A stretch of DNA of 64,000 nt from an uncultured Bacteroidales bacterium. GTDB taxonomy: Bacteria > Bacteroidota > Bacteroidia > Bacteroidales > UBA932. Where the stretch lies: NCBI GenBank assembly GCA_944326355.1, contig CALVDO010000010.1:1-64000 (forward strand), given 5' to 3'. Under the pieces are notes generated by a model. The model worked only from the letters and a program-made list of their open reading frames with translations. It searched no databases and was not told where the DNA came from. The position numbers and the translations under genes are program-made. How positions within the stretch are numbered: the stretch's first letter is position 1; every line of letters starts with the position of its first letter. Of this stretch, positions 43,549 to 52,932 are shown in pieces.

Positions 43549-45780
43549 ATGAGCATCTCTGAATTCACACAGGCTGACTATGAAGTCATTGCCAGAGACT
43601 ATGCGGACCTCAAGGAGGCGGCGAGGAAAAGGTGCGCCAATCAGGCGGAACTCGATGTCGTGCAGAAAGCCTTTGAGTTTGCCAATGAGGCCCACAAAGG
43701 GGTGAGACGGCGTTCCGGCGAGCCTTACATACTTCATCCCATAGCGGTGGCCAAGATAGTTGTGAGCAACATCGGACTCGGATACAAATCCATAGCGGCG
43801 GCCCTGCTCCATGACGTCGTGGAAGACACCGACTACACCGTAGACGACATCAGAAACCTCTTCGGAGACAAGATAGCCTCTCTCGTGGACGGACTCACGA
43901 AGATCAAGACGGTCCTCGACAACGAGGACAAGGCAAAGCAGAAGAGCATTCAGGCGGAGAACTTCAAGAGGATACTGCTTACCCTTAATGACGACGTGAG
44001 GGTCGTGCTGATCAAGCTTGCGGACAGGCTTCACAACTGCAGGACGATAGAGTTCATGCCGGAATACAAGAGGGACAAGATATTGAGCGAGACGATGTTC
44101 ATCTTCATTCCGCTCGCCCATCGCCTTGGTCTATATGAAGTGAAGTCGGAGATGGAGGACATCTGGCTGAGGTACAAGGAGCCCGAGGTGTTCAACGAGA
44201 TCACTGAGAAGATAAACAGAAACATCAGCGACAGGGAGAAGGAGATAGACGCCTTCATTCTGCCGATAGACCAAGCACTTACGGCCGCAGGCTTCAATTT
44301 CGAGATAAGGAAGAGAGTCAAGACGCCGTACTCAATCTGGCACAAGATGGTCACTAAGAACATCACCTTCGACCAGATTTATGACCTGTATGCGGTGCGC
44401 ATCATCTTCACTCCTTCGTCAGGATCGGTCGAGTCGGAAAGGGACCAGTGCTACCACGTCTTCTCCATCATCACCGGCATCTACCGCTACAAGAGCGACA
44501 GGATAAGAGACTGGGTGAAGCACCCGAAGAACAACGGATATGAAGCCCTGCACTGTACAGTGATGAGCCATTCCGGCATCTGGATAGAGGTCCAGATACG
44601 CACGACGAGGATGAACGACATCGCAGAGAAGGGAATCGCAGCACACTGGGCATATAAGAAGGACGGATTCACAGGGGAGAATGACAGCGAGATGGACAAG
44701 TGGATCAGCAAGGTCAAGGAGATACTTGTGGATCCGGACGTCAACGCTCTCGAACTGCTCGACATCATACACAATGACCTCACGTCCACCGACATCTTCG
44801 TATTCACCCCGAAAGGAGATCAGAGGCGCATTCAGAAGGGGGCCACGGCACTGGACTTCGCCTATTCCATCCATACCGAAATCGGCAACAAGGCCATAGC
44901 CGCCAAAGTGAACATGAAGCTCGTGCCGCTCTCCTATGAGCTGCGCACCGGCGACCAGGTGGAGATAATTACGGCGGAAAACGAGAAGCCTAAACGTGAA
45001 TGGCTGCAGTTCCTCCAGACCAGAAAGGCCAGGAACATAGTAATGGACTACCTCAGAGGGGAACGGCAGGAAAGCATCAGAATCGGCAGGAAGATGGTCG
45101 AGGAGCAGCTCGGCTCTATCGGCAGGAAGGCCGACGAAGAGACTCTCAACGCACTGATGGACGGCTACGAAATCTTTGAGAGGAATCCCGACGAACTGTA
45201 CTTCAGGGTCGGAATCGGCATCCTTCGTCTCAACAATCTCGAGGAGATCGTACGAAGCGGCTACGCCAAGGCGGAAAAGTCCCGGTCATGGAATTTCAAC
45301 TGGTTCAGAGGAAAGGACAAGAAGAACTCTTACATCATCGACGACATCAATGACACGGGACACAGGTATGTCATCGCGACATGCTGCAATCCCATCCCGG
45401 GGGACAGCGTCGTGGGCTTTCTCGCCTCCGACGGCACCATCACCGTCCATAAGAAGAGCTGCCCTGTGGCCAACGGCATTGCCGCCAAGCACGGCGACAG
45501 GATAGTGGTCCCGGAATGGAAGAGCGGCGAGGTCCAGAGCGCATTTCTCGTGCGCCTGTCTCTCAAGGGTTTCGACAGGCTCGGCATCATCAATGAGATC
45601 TCGAGATACATATCCCTGGTCATGAGCGTCAACATAAGAAGGTTCTACCTCGGCACGGAGGGCGGCGTATTTGAGGGCTACATCGACCTCTATGTGCATG
45701 ACAAGGAAGACCTCGAGAAACTCGTGAGAAAGCTCAACAAGATTGAAGGCATACAGAGCGTCGTGCGCAGTGACCTGTGA
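43549..45780 (+). CDS. Bifunctional (p)ppGpp synthetase/hydrolase (RelA/SpoT)
   Basis: Stringent response enzyme, 743 aa. The HD hydrolase domain (about 45-190) has HPIAVAKIV, H88-D89 (LLHDVVEDT) and KLADRLHN. The synthetase domain (about 245-380) has DQIYDLYAVRIIF, GYEALHCTV and EVQIRTTRM. Both sets are complete, so it should make and degrade the alarmone. Then come TGS (about 410-470, DIFVFTPKGD), a helical and Cys-containing region with CCNPIPGD, and a C-terminal ACT domain (about 665-743). It is likely the main Rel enzyme. It precedes an envelope lipoprotein gene by 36 bp. Confidence 0.95.
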   Translation: MSISEFTQADYEVIARDYADLKEAARKRCANQAELDVVQKAFEFANEAHKGVRRRSGEPYILHPIAVAKIVVSNIGLGYKSIAAALLHDVVEDTDYTVDDIRNLFGDKIASLVDGLTKIKTVLDNEDKAKQKSIQAENFKRILLTLNDDVRVVLIKLADRLHNCRTIEFMPEYKRDKILSETMFIFIPLAHRLGLYEVKSEMEDIWLRYKEPEVFNEITEKINRNISDREKEIDAFILPIDQALTAAGFNFEIRKRVKTPYSIWHKMVTKNITFDQIYDLYAVRIIFTPSSGSVESERDQCYHVFSIITGIYRYKSDRIRDWVKHPKNNGYEALHCTVMSHSGIWIEVQIRTTRMNDIAEKGIAAHWAYKKDGFTGENDSEMDKWISKVKEILVDPDVNALELLDIIHNDLTSTDIFVFTPKGDQRRIQKGATALDFAYSIHTEIGNKAIAAKVNMKLVPLSYELRTGDQVEIITAENEKPKREWLQFLQTRKARNIVMDYLRGERQESIRIGRKMVEEQLGSIGRKADEETLNALMDGYEIFERNPDELYFRVGIGILRLNNLEEIVRSGYAKAEKSRSWNFNWFRGKDKKNSYIIDDINDTGHRYVIATCCNPIPGDSVVGFLASDGTITVHKKSCPVANGIAAKHGDRIVVPEWKSGEVQSAFLVRLSLKGFDRLGIINEISRYISLVMSVNIRRFYLGTEGGVFEGYIDLYVHDKEDLEKLVRKLNKIEGIQSVVRSDL

Positions 45781-45816
45781 CGGCATGAAGATTGAATCGT
45801 GAAGCGCATTTTGCCC

Positions 45817-47616
45817 ATGAGACGTTTTTTTGAAAGATTTTTCCCGGCCATTCCGCTGGCCCTTATATTGGGGAGCATCCTGTTCTCCCATTCCTGCGCC
45901 AACACCACCACTCCACCGAGCGGAGGTCCCAAGGACACCATTCCGCCAGTGATAGTGGAGCTGTTCCCATATCCCGGCGCCACGCATGTCCCCACTCACA
46001 AGACCCAGCTCATGCTGAAATTCAATGAGTTCGTGACTGTGAAGGACCCTCAGAGCATCTTCCTCTCCCCTCCCATGGAGAAGAGGCCGGTGTACAAGCT
46101 AAAGGGCAAGGCCGTCGTGGTGTCATTCGAAGGAGATCTCGACTCCAACCGGACGTATGTGCTCGACGTCACCAATGCAATAGCCGACAACAACGAGGGA
46201 AACATGTTCCCCGGATATGCCCTGGCCTTCTCCACGGGGCATACCGTCGACTCAATGATGATCACCGGCACGGTGCAGGACTGCAACACACTGATGCCGC
46301 TCAAGGGCGTCACCGTGATGCTGTACAAGGATCAGGCGGACTCGGCCATATTCAAGCAGAGACCGGTTGCCGCAGGAAAGACCGACGACTGGGGCTTCTT
46401 CTGTCTGCGTAATATTCAGGACACCGTCTACAGGCTCTTCGCTGTCAAGGATGACAACAATGACAATATGTATCAGGCCGAGAACAATGAGCTGGTGGCC
46501 TTCTGGGACACTCTCATCCGCCCTGTGACCGTGGTAGGCGACTCGATTCCGGAGCTGATGAAATATCTGATGACCGATACGGTAGCCTGTCTCGCGAGAA
46601 AAAGCGAATATGAGCTCAACATGTTCAGGGAGACTCCGTCCAAACAGATGATAGTCAACAAGGAACGTCTCGGAGAGCGGACGGCGTACATCACATTCAT
46701 GGCACCGTATGCCCAGATAGACTCGATATGGATCAGGGACGTGCCTGACGAGAAGCTCATCACGCAGTTCAACATCGAGAGAGACAGCCTCGAGATCTGG
46801 GTGAACGACCCGAAGAAACAGCCCGACACGCTCTTCCTCTATGTGAACTATATGAAGACTGACACTCTCGGACAGCTTGTCCCGTTCACTGAAGAGGTGA
46901 AGCTCGCCAAGCCTCGTCAGATCGGAGCGGCAAAGAGTTCAAGCCGCGACATCAAGAAGGAGGACACCACGGCCGTAATCACCGTGACGGCAGAGCCGGA
47001 AACTGTGGAGCAGTACGGAATAACCATGGAGTTCAAGTATCCGCTGGTGAAAGAGGCCTTCGACTCACTCCGCTTCTGGTCGGTCAATCCGAAGCAGCAG
47101 GAAGCAGAGGAGAAGTTTTCGATAAGCCGTGACACCCTTAATCTCAGGAAGTTCGTGCTCACTCCCGCAAACAAGCTGCTGCCGGGATATGAGTACCATC
47201 TGAAGATTCCGCACAGGAAGTTCATGGACATCAACGGCTTTTACAATGACAGCCTCGACGTCAAGGTCATGCTGCCGAATGACGACAAGCTCAGCGCCAT
47301 CAATCTGGTCCTTTCCAACGTAAAGAACAAGTACATAGTGGACCTGCTCAACGAGAAGCGGGACAATGTGCTCAGGTCGTTTACAGTAGAGTCGGACGTG
47401 ACATTACGCTTCCCTTATCTTTCGGCCGGCAAATACTCCCTGCGCATCACTGAAGATCTCAACCGCAACGGAATAGTCGACACGGGCAACCTTCTCGAAC
47501 ACAAGCAGCCGGAAAAGGTCAAGTTCTATCGTCTTGAAAACGGCAGCTTCATTCTGGAAATCCCTGAAATGACGGAGCTCGAGCAGACGATAGATGTGGA
47601 GGAGATGTTCAAATGA
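45817..47616 (+). CDS. Bacteroidetes lipoprotein with Ig-like (Big_5) domain
   Basis: 599 aa from ATG 45817; GTG 45799 would add six residues. Lipobox near the N-terminus: LFSHSC, Cys about 27. It continues NTTTPPSGGPKDTIPPVI, the standard opening of a widespread conserved Bacteroidetes lipoprotein. The first 100 mature residues form an SbsA-type Ig-like domain (LKFNEFVTVKDPQSIFLSP). A carboxypeptidase-regulatory-like domain follows (about 145-235, TGTVQDCNTLMPLKGVTVMLY), then further beta-rich parts. Probably exposed at the cell envelope; function unknown. Its stop overlaps the next start as ATGA. Confidence 0.82.
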   Translation: MRRFFERFFPAIPLALILGSILFSHSCANTTTPPSGGPKDTIPPVIVELFPYPGATHVPTHKTQLMLKFNEFVTVKDPQSIFLSPPMEKRPVYKLKGKAVVVSFEGDLDSNRTYVLDVTNAIADNNEGNMFPGYALAFSTGHTVDSMMITGTVQDCNTLMPLKGVTVMLYKDQADSAIFKQRPVAAGKTDDWGFFCLRNIQDTVYRLFAVKDDNNDNMYQAENNELVAFWDTLIRPVTVVGDSIPELMKYLMTDTVACLARKSEYELNMFRETPSKQMIVNKERLGERTAYITFMAPYAQIDSIWIRDVPDEKLITQFNIERDSLEIWVNDPKKQPDTLFLYVNYMKTDTLGQLVPFTEEVKLAKPRQIGAAKSSSRDIKKEDTTAVITVTAEPETVEQYGITMEFKYPLVKEAFDSLRFWSVNPKQQEAEEKFSISRDTLNLRKFVLTPANKLLPGYEYHLKIPHRKFMDINGFYNDSLDVKVMLPNDDKLSAINLVLSNVKNKYIVDLLNEKRDNVLRSFTVESDVTLRFPYLSAGKYSLRITEDLNRNGIVDTGNLLEHKQPEKVKFYRLENGSFILEIPEMTELEQTIDVEEMFK

Positions 47617-48563
47617 CACCTTTTATGAAAAGAAAGACACTCATCATACTGCCTCTTCTGATCTCGTCACTTGCCATGCTCTGCCCGGAGTCTGCCGATG
47701 CGCAGAAACGGCATTCAAAGTCCTCGGCGGAAGCTGCGGAAGCGGTGCTCAAGGAGCCGTCGGTGCTGGAGATTTCCCTGACCGACACCGCAGCTCTCGC
47801 GGCCCTCGACTCCATCGACGTCAAGAAGAGGAACGTGATCAACGACTACACGATGATCGGAATCCAGTACGGCATGGGACTCAGCCAGGTGATGTGGAAT
47901 CCGTCAATGCGTCAGGGCTTCCTCTTCGTACCGTACAATATCGGCGTGATGTACACGAGATACGGCAAGATGTTCGGCTATATGCCGTACTTCGGCTTTC
48001 AGGCGGGGGTGATATACACGCAGGAGGGATACCGGTTCAAGGAAGATGACGACGGATATGTCCCGAATCTCGAAGGGGCTCATGAGGCGGTAATGGAAGT
48101 TGTCGAAGTGCCGGTCATGGCGCACTGCCATGTGGACTTCTGGAAAATGAAGATAATGGTGAATCTGGGCTTCTACGCAGGCTACAGGCTAAGCATCCAC
48201 AGGACAGGGGACAATGTTGACCCTCTGATAACGGACTCATTTCTGGAGACCGACAGAAGATTCGACTACGGCATAAAGGGAGGCCTCGGGTTCGGGTTCG
48301 TATTCGACCCGGTGGAGATACATTTCTCCGCCATGTACAAGTATTCAATGAGCTCCCTCTATCAGCCGGACTACTACAGCCAGTACTACTACCGCTTTGC
48401 CTACCCTTCCAACATTGTCTTTTCAGTCGGGCTGCATTTCCAGCTCACAAAGAGAACCGGCAAGACGAGCCATCAGCTCAGAAAGGAGGCACTGGAACAG
48501 TTCAATCTTGAGAGAAGCCTCGGCAGCACGATGCCGGGCAGCGGTACGACGACACAGAGATGA
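47613..48563 (+). CDS. Outer-membrane beta-barrel protein (PorT-like fold)
   Basis: 316 aa. It has a signal peptide (about 5-30, KTLIILPLLISSLAMLCPESADAQ), an unstructured linker and then a barrel of about eight strands from residue 70 (MIGIQYGMGLSQVMW, YNIGVMYTRYGKMFGYMPYFGFQAGV). The last strands are IVFSVGLHFQL, followed by a charged 45-residue tail ending in GTTTQR. The tail is unusual, since barrels commonly end at the last strand. It is coupled to the lipoprotein gene upstream by ATGA. The PorT name is by fold resemblance only. Confidence 0.7.
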   Translation: MTPFMKRKTLIILPLLISSLAMLCPESADAQKRHSKSSAEAAEAVLKEPSVLEISLTDTAALAALDSIDVKKRNVINDYTMIGIQYGMGLSQVMWNPSMRQGFLFVPYNIGVMYTRYGKMFGYMPYFGFQAGVIYTQEGYRFKEDDDGYVPNLEGAHEAVMEVVEVPVMAHCHVDFWKMKIMVNLGFYAGYRLSIHRTGDNVDPLITDSFLETDRRFDYGIKGGLGFGFVFDPVEIHFSAMYKYSMSSLYQPDYYSQYYYRFAYPSNIVFSVGLHFQLTKRTGKTSHQLRKEALEQFNLERSLGSTMPGSGTTTQR

Positions 48564-48578
48564 CAAAAGCATACGGAG

Positions 48579-49946
48579 ATGAGACATATAGTGGCAAAAG
48601 CAGGTGACGTGATGATCGGACATGGACATCCGATCGTAGTCCAGACCATGTGCAACACACATACCGCCGATATTGAGGCGAGTGTTGCCCAGTGCATAAG
48701 GCTTCACGAGGCGGGCGCACAGATGATAAGGCTGACAGTGCCGGGAATGCGTGAGGTGGAGGCCCTGAGGGAGATCAGGGACAGGCTGCGTGCCGAAGGC
48801 ATAGGCACACCGCTCGTGGCGGACGTGCACTTTTCATCCGAAATAGCGATTGCCGCGGCGGAAGTCGTGGAGAAGGTCCGCATCAATCCGGGCAATTTCC
48901 ATCACAACCACGAGCAGGCTAAACTTCAGTTCTCAAGACTCGTTCAAGTGTGCAGAAGAAGAGGCACTGCCATCAGAATCGGTCTCAACCACGGCTCTCT
49001 CGGTCAGAGGATCACCGACCTGTACGGCAACACTCCCCTCGCGATGAAGGAAGCCGCGGCGGAATGGCTCGACATGTGTCAGGAAAACGACTTCTACAAT
49101 GTCGTCGTCTCGCTGAAAGCGAGCAATACGATCGTGATGGTCGAGGCATACAGACTCCTCTACGAAGAAATGAAGAGACGCGGCATCATCTTCCCGCTGC
49201 ATCTCGGCGTGACCGAAGCGGGAAACGGAGATGCCGGCAGGATGAAGTCGGCCACGGGAATAGCCGCCCTGCTCTCTGAAGGCATAGGAGACACGATCAG
49301 AGTGTCGCTCACGGAGGACCCGGCCAATGAAGTGCCCGTCGCCAGACACATAGCTGACAGATTCGACGGCAGACTCCACTCGACGATGACAGCCGTGAAA
49401 ATCGAGAACAGGGAGGTAAAGGCGACATACAGTGCCCCGTCCCGAGAGATCCTTCTGCTCGACATGGCCTGCGACTTCGGACGCCGCCTTCTCGACAGGG
49501 AGATCGACGGCATCAGCATCGGAGGGGAATACATGATTACCGGCAAGGACGGCCAGCCTGCCCCGGTCTCTCTGGAAGGCACTGAAGAGGCGGCATATCT
49601 CTGCGACGAGCTCATGCAGGCAGCAAGAAGAAGATTCTACAGGCCGGAGTACATTGCCTGTCCAGGATGCGGCCGGACGATGTACAGCCTCGAGGCAACT
49701 TTCAACGAGGTCAAGCGCAGGACGGCGCACCTCAAGGGAATGGTGATAGCCGTGATGGGATGCATCGTGAACGGCCCGGGCGAAATGGCCGATGCCGACT
49801 GGGGGTATGTGGGAGAAGGAAACGGCAAGGTGTCAATCTACAGGGGAAAGAACCCCGTGATGAGACATGTTCCGGAAAACGAAGCCATCGACTGCCTTCT
49901 CAAGCTGATTGAGGAGGCTGAGGCTCAGAATGAGGCTTCCGCTTGA
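48579..49946 (+). CDS. ispG: 4-hydroxy-3-methylbut-2-enyl-diphosphate synthase, shortened form
   Basis: MEP isoprenoid pathway enzyme, 455 aa. The TIM-barrel part (about 1-262) has VQTMCNTHTADIEAS, RLTVPGM, VRINPGN and LHLGVTEAG. The [4Fe-4S] domain has C361-x2-C364, C395 and E402 (CPGCGRT; MGCIVNGPGEM). These are the three Cys plus one Glu of the family. Bacteroidetes usually have a long IspG (about 600 aa) with an inserted A* domain. Here the insert spans only about 262-350 (90 aa), making it intermediate between that and the E. coli type (372 aa). No frameshift is visible. The 3' end overlaps the convergent CorC gene by 47 bp. Confidence 0.92.
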   Translation: MRHIVAKAGDVMIGHGHPIVVQTMCNTHTADIEASVAQCIRLHEAGAQMIRLTVPGMREVEALREIRDRLRAEGIGTPLVADVHFSSEIAIAAAEVVEKVRINPGNFHHNHEQAKLQFSRLVQVCRRRGTAIRIGLNHGSLGQRITDLYGNTPLAMKEAAAEWLDMCQENDFYNVVVSLKASNTIVMVEAYRLLYEEMKRRGIIFPLHLGVTEAGNGDAGRMKSATGIAALLSEGIGDTIRVSLTEDPANEVPVARHIADRFDGRLHSTMTAVKIENREVKATYSAPSREILLLDMACDFGRRLLDREIDGISIGGEYMITGKDGQPAPVSLEGTEEAAYLCDELMQAARRRFYRPEYIACPGCGRTMYSLEATFNEVKRRTAHLKGMVIAVMGCIVNGPGEMADADWGYVGEGNGKVSIYRGKNPVMRHVPENEAIDCLLKLIEEAEAQNEASA

Positions 49947-51204
49947 CTATGACCTTGTCGATTCTGGCTCCGTCCATATCCACGACTTCAAATGAAAAAT
50001 CGCCCCAGACGGCCTTCTCTCCGGCTATAGGCACATGCTGAAGTTCGTCGAGAATGAGTCCGCCTACCGTGGTGTATTCTGAGTCGGGATCAGTGTCGTC
50101 TATATCGAAGAACATCCTGAAATCATACATCGAGCACTGCCCGTCGACAAACCATCCGTCATTGTCCTGACGTGCAATGATGTCCGGCTCGCGCTTGTGG
50201 TCGTCATTGACGACACCGACGAGGGCTTCCATAATGTCCTTGAGGGTGATGATGCCTGAACAGAATCCGTACTCGTCACAGACGAGAGCCCTGCTGATCT
50301 TCTTGAGCTTCATCTGTTCAAGCACAGCATATACGCTCATGGTCTCATGAAAATATACAGGCTCGTGAAGCATGTCAATGATGTTGAAGCCGGGCTTGCC
50401 CACATTGGGCACAAAATCCTTGAGCGAGAGGACTCCGATCACATGGTCAAGATCCCCGTCTGTCACAGGATAGCACTCGAAGAGGTTTTCCTCAATCTTT
50501 TTCCTGACCTCGTCTTCTGTCATGTCCTTGTCGAGCCACACGATGTCGCCTCGGAGTGTCATGATCGTGTTGACCTTCAAGTCCCCCAGTGCGAATACCC
50601 TCTCCACTATGTCCTGCTCTACAGGAGACACCTCGCCTTCATCGGTGCCCTCCTGAATAATCGACTTGATCTCCTCCTCGGTCACCTTCGACTCCTGTGA
50701 CTTCACACCGAGAAGGTTGATGACGAGAGAAGTGCTCTTGGCAAGAATCCACACGAACGGGGACGCGATGACCGAAATCACCCTCATCGGTCCGGACACG
50801 ATCTTGGCCACACGTTCTGAAGCGCTGAGAGCTATGCGTTTAGGCACGAGTTCTCCAAACACTATGCTCAGATAGGTCACGAGGATGACTATAATTGTCT
50901 GGGCAATCGCCACCGAGAGGCTCATAGGCACTCCTGCCTCATGCAGAAGTTTGGCGAACGCCTGCGCCACCTCTTGTCCCGAGAAGATACCGGTCAGGAT
51001 GCCGATGAGGGTGATGCCTATCTGTACCGCCGAAAGGAATTTGTCGGGGTCGGAAGAAAGTTTCAGTGCTGTCTTTGCCGCACGGCTTCCCTTGTTGGCA
51101 TCGGCCTGAAGATTGGATTTTCTCGCTGAAATCACCGCCATCTCAGACATGGCGAAGATCCCGTTAAGAAGTATAAGAAAAATGATTATGAATATCTCGC
51201 TCAT
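49900..51204 (-). CDS. CNNM/CorC-family (hemolysin-like) membrane protein
   Basis: 434 aa. The N-terminal DUF21 domain (about 1-190) has three to four helices: LILLNGIFAMSEMAVISARKSNLQ at the start and IVFGELVPKRIALSASERVA at about 115-135. A CBS pair (about 205-330) and a C-terminal CorC_HlyC transporter-associated domain (about 345-425) follow, with MYDFRMFFDIDD and YTTVGGLILDEL. The family handles Mg2+/Co2+ or related ions. GldE of gliding bacteria belongs to the same family, but a GldE role cannot be argued from sequence alone. The start overlaps a small upstream ORF as ATGA. Confidence 0.88.
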   Translation of the reverse strand: MSEIFIIIFLILLNGIFAMSEMAVISARKSNLQADANKGSRAAKTALKLSSDPDKFLSAVQIGITLIGILTGIFSGQEVAQAFAKLLHEAGVPMSLSVAIAQTIIVILVTYLSIVFGELVPKRIALSASERVAKIVSGPMRVISVIASPFVWILAKSTSLVINLLGVKSQESKVTEEEIKSIIQEGTDEGEVSPVEQDIVERVFALGDLKVNTIMTLRGDIVWLDKDMTEDEVRKKIEENLFECYPVTDGDLDHVIGVLSLKDFVPNVGKPGFNIIDMLHEPVYFHETMSVYAVLEQMKLKKISRALVCDEYGFCSGIITLKDIMEALVGVVNDDHKREPDIIARQDNDGWFVDGQCSMYDFRMFFDIDDTDPDSEYTTVGGLILDELQHVPIAGEKAVWGDFSFEVVDMDGARIDKVIVKRKPHSEPQPPQSA

Positions 51205-51326
51205 ATAATCCCTATTTTAAGAATTGAAAATGAGATTGCGCGAGACTTGCGCGACAACGGTACCGTGTCGTCTGAACTGTCGCTCTGTTCCGGCTGGATC
51301 GCCGGGCTGCTGGTGTTTTCTTTCAT
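51201..51326 (-). CDS. Possible 41-codon leader ORF before the CorC gene
   Basis: A small ORF, ATG 51326 to a TGA overlapping the next ATG (ATGA). It encodes a Ser-rich N-terminal half (MKENTSSPAIQPEQ and so on) and a hydrophobic/basic end (RAISFSILKIGII). It fills most of the 178-bp gap between psd and the CorC gene. Coupled stop/start suggests that its translation delivers ribosomes to the CorC gene. No homologue was recognised, and it could be a chance ORF. The first 57 bp of the gap, after the psd stop, show nothing clear. Confidence 0.4.
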   Translation of the reverse strand: MKENTSSPAIQPEQSDSSDDTVPLSRKSRAISFSILKIGII

Positions 51327-51382
51327 TTCCTGTTATCTTGGGCCCTTATGGCCTCTATTTATCCTGAAGTCTTATATAACCT

Positions 51383-52051
51383 CTATAATTCAGCAATGAC
51401 GGATTCACATGCCTTGACATAGTCTCCGACCTGTACCTTGACGTCCGCGTCAAGCGGCAGAAACATGTCCACGCGGGAGCCGAACTTGATTATCCCGCAC
51501 TGCTCCCCCTTGACGCCGGAATTTCCGACTTTGGCATAGGAGACGATTCTTCTCGCGAATGTTCCGGCAATCTGCTTGAAGAAGACCTGCCCCCGCCCGT
51601 TGCGTATCGCCACCGAAGTATGCTCGTTAAGTTCCGAGGCCTTTGGCATGAAGGCAAGGAAATATTTTCCCGGATGATATTTGTAGTACACTATTTCCCC
51701 GGACATCGGCCAGAAGTTCACGTGAACATTGAAGAAGTCCATGTAAACCGACACCTGGATGCACTCCCCATGTATGAACTCGTCCTCCATTACCTTGTCC
51801 ACGATCACGACTTCTCCATCCGCAGCCGACGTCACCACATTCTCACCTTCCACCGTCGTGCGGTGAGGAACCCTGAAGAAATAGAAGACGAAGACCATAA
51901 AGAAGGCCGGAATTGCGGCGAGAGACCATGATATATAGGCACAGCTGATGAAATGGAGCGACAGGTAGATCAGGATCCCGCACAGAACCCAGATCCCCAG
52001 AATCGTGCCACGGCCGTCCTTATGTATAGTCATGACCTTCCTGCGTTTCAT
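51383..52051 (-). CDS. psd: Phosphatidylserine decarboxylase proenzyme (short form)
   Basis: Makes phosphatidylethanolamine from phosphatidylserine, 222 aa. Two N-terminal helices (about 16-55, GTILGIWVLCGILIYLSL and WSLAAIPAFFMVFVFYFF) are followed by the catalytic domain. The autocatalytic cleavage site GS lies in IIKFGSRVDMFLP (about 188-201), which would give the pyruvoyl group. HVNFWPMSGEI and the early SAADGEV motif are typical. An alternative start is Met7. It follows cdsA by 38 bp on the same strand, forming a phospholipid pair. Confidence 0.93.
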   Translation of the reverse strand: MKRRKVMTIHKDGRGTILGIWVLCGILIYLSLHFISCAYISWSLAAIPAFFMVFVFYFFRVPHRTTVEGENVVTSAADGEVVIVDKVMEDEFIHGECIQVSVYMDFFNVHVNFWPMSGEIVYYKYHPGKYFLAFMPKASELNEHTSVAIRNGRGQVFFKQIAGTFARRIVSYAKVGNSGVKGEQCGIIKFGSRVDMFLPLDADVKVQVGDYVKACESVIAEL

Positions 52052-52066
52052 CTCAAATCATCCGCA

Positions 52067-52074
52067 CAAATATA
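52067..52074 (-). promoter_or_regulatory. Possible -7 box (TATATTTG) of psd
   Basis: TAnnTTTG match on the minus strand, 16 nt before ATG 52051. It would favour the downstream Met7 (52033) as start if used. There is no -33 match, and it may be redundant with read-through from cdsA. Confidence 0.3.
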
Positions 52075-52089
52075 CAAAAATTTTCCCAC

Positions 52090-52926
52090 TCAGAGTATAT
52101 TAAGCACCACCAGATAGATGACGCCGGCAGGAATAGCCATCAGAGCACTGTCGAATCTGTCCCAGATGCCCCCATGTCCGGGTATCGCGGTTCCGGAATC
52201 CTTGATGGCATAATGCCTCTTCCACTGGGACTCGATCAGGTCCCCGTAAACGCCGGCGACATTCATCAGCGCGGCCATGATCAGGCAATGGTGCAGAGGA
52301 TAGCTGAACATTCCCACGTAATGAAGCGCGGCGGCAGCGGCAAGGGCAAGAACGAATCCGCCCCAGAAGCCTATCCATGACTTCTTAGGAGAGATCTCCG
52401 GAAAGAGCTTCCTTCCATATTTCTGTCCGAGAGTCACGCCGAAGACATAGGCACCGACATCAGAGGCCCATATTATGCAGAAGAAGCAGAGCAGAAGCGT
52501 GCCGTCATAATCACCGATGAATCTGAATACGGCAAAGTTGGAGAGAGTCATCGGAACCGCGACATACAGAAGTGCGGTATATATGAAGGCAAACTTTCCG
52601 AAATCTGTCTTATCCTTGACATACAACGAATTGACCATTATCAGGAATATCGGTATGAAGGCTAGCATGACCAGTCTGCCGGGAAGATTGAAGCCCATGT
52701 AGAGGAAGGTCAGGACGAAGAGCGTCACAGCCGCGAATATGGCGAGGAGCTGCGAGAAACGGTACTCGCCGCCCATCGTCATCCTGAAGAACTCATACAT
52801 GACAAAGACCGTGATCAGGATCATCAACGCGCAGAAGAAGAATTTTCCGAGCAGAAGTCCGGCAACTACTCCGGCGATGATGAAGATGCCGGACAGAGTT
52901 CTCTGTAAAAGATTCTTCATGTTCAT
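52090..52926 (-). CDS. cdsA: Phosphatidate cytidylyltransferase
   Basis: Makes CDP-diacylglycerol, 278 aa. It has about eight membrane helices and the CDP-DAG synthase signature near 238-264 (SQWKRHYAIKDSGTAIPGHGG) with Lys, Asp and GHGG ligands. A second Met (52920) is an equally good start. It lies 6 bp after the ftsH stop and upstream of psd, giving a cdsA-psd lipid module behind the protease gene. Confidence 0.95.
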   Translation of the reverse strand: MNMKNLLQRTLSGIFIIAGVVAGLLLGKFFFCALMILITVFVMYEFFRMTMGGEYRFSQLLAIFAAVTLFVLTFLYMGFNLPGRLVMLAFIPIFLIMVNSLYVKDKTDFGKFAFIYTALLYVAVPMTLSNFAVFRFIGDYDGTLLLCFFCIIWASDVGAYVFGVTLGQKYGRKLFPEISPKKSWIGFWGGFVLALAAAAALHYVGMFSYPLHHCLIMAALMNVAGVYGDLIESQWKRHYAIKDSGTAIPGHGGIWDRFDSALMAIPAGVIYLVVLNIL

Positions 52927-52932
52927 GTCGTC

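Noticed and set aside
43549..45780. Single-function RelA
   Set aside because: The HD motif and surrounding hydrolase residues are complete, so a bifunctional enzyme is the better reading.
45286..45999. Long minus-strand ORF opposite the RelA/SpoT gene end
   Set aside because: It is antisense to a clearly coding gene, has no recognisable domain and reflects codon bias of the sense strand. Other long antisense frames (for example 4526-5347, 27725-28789 and 37692-38738) were rejected for the same reason.
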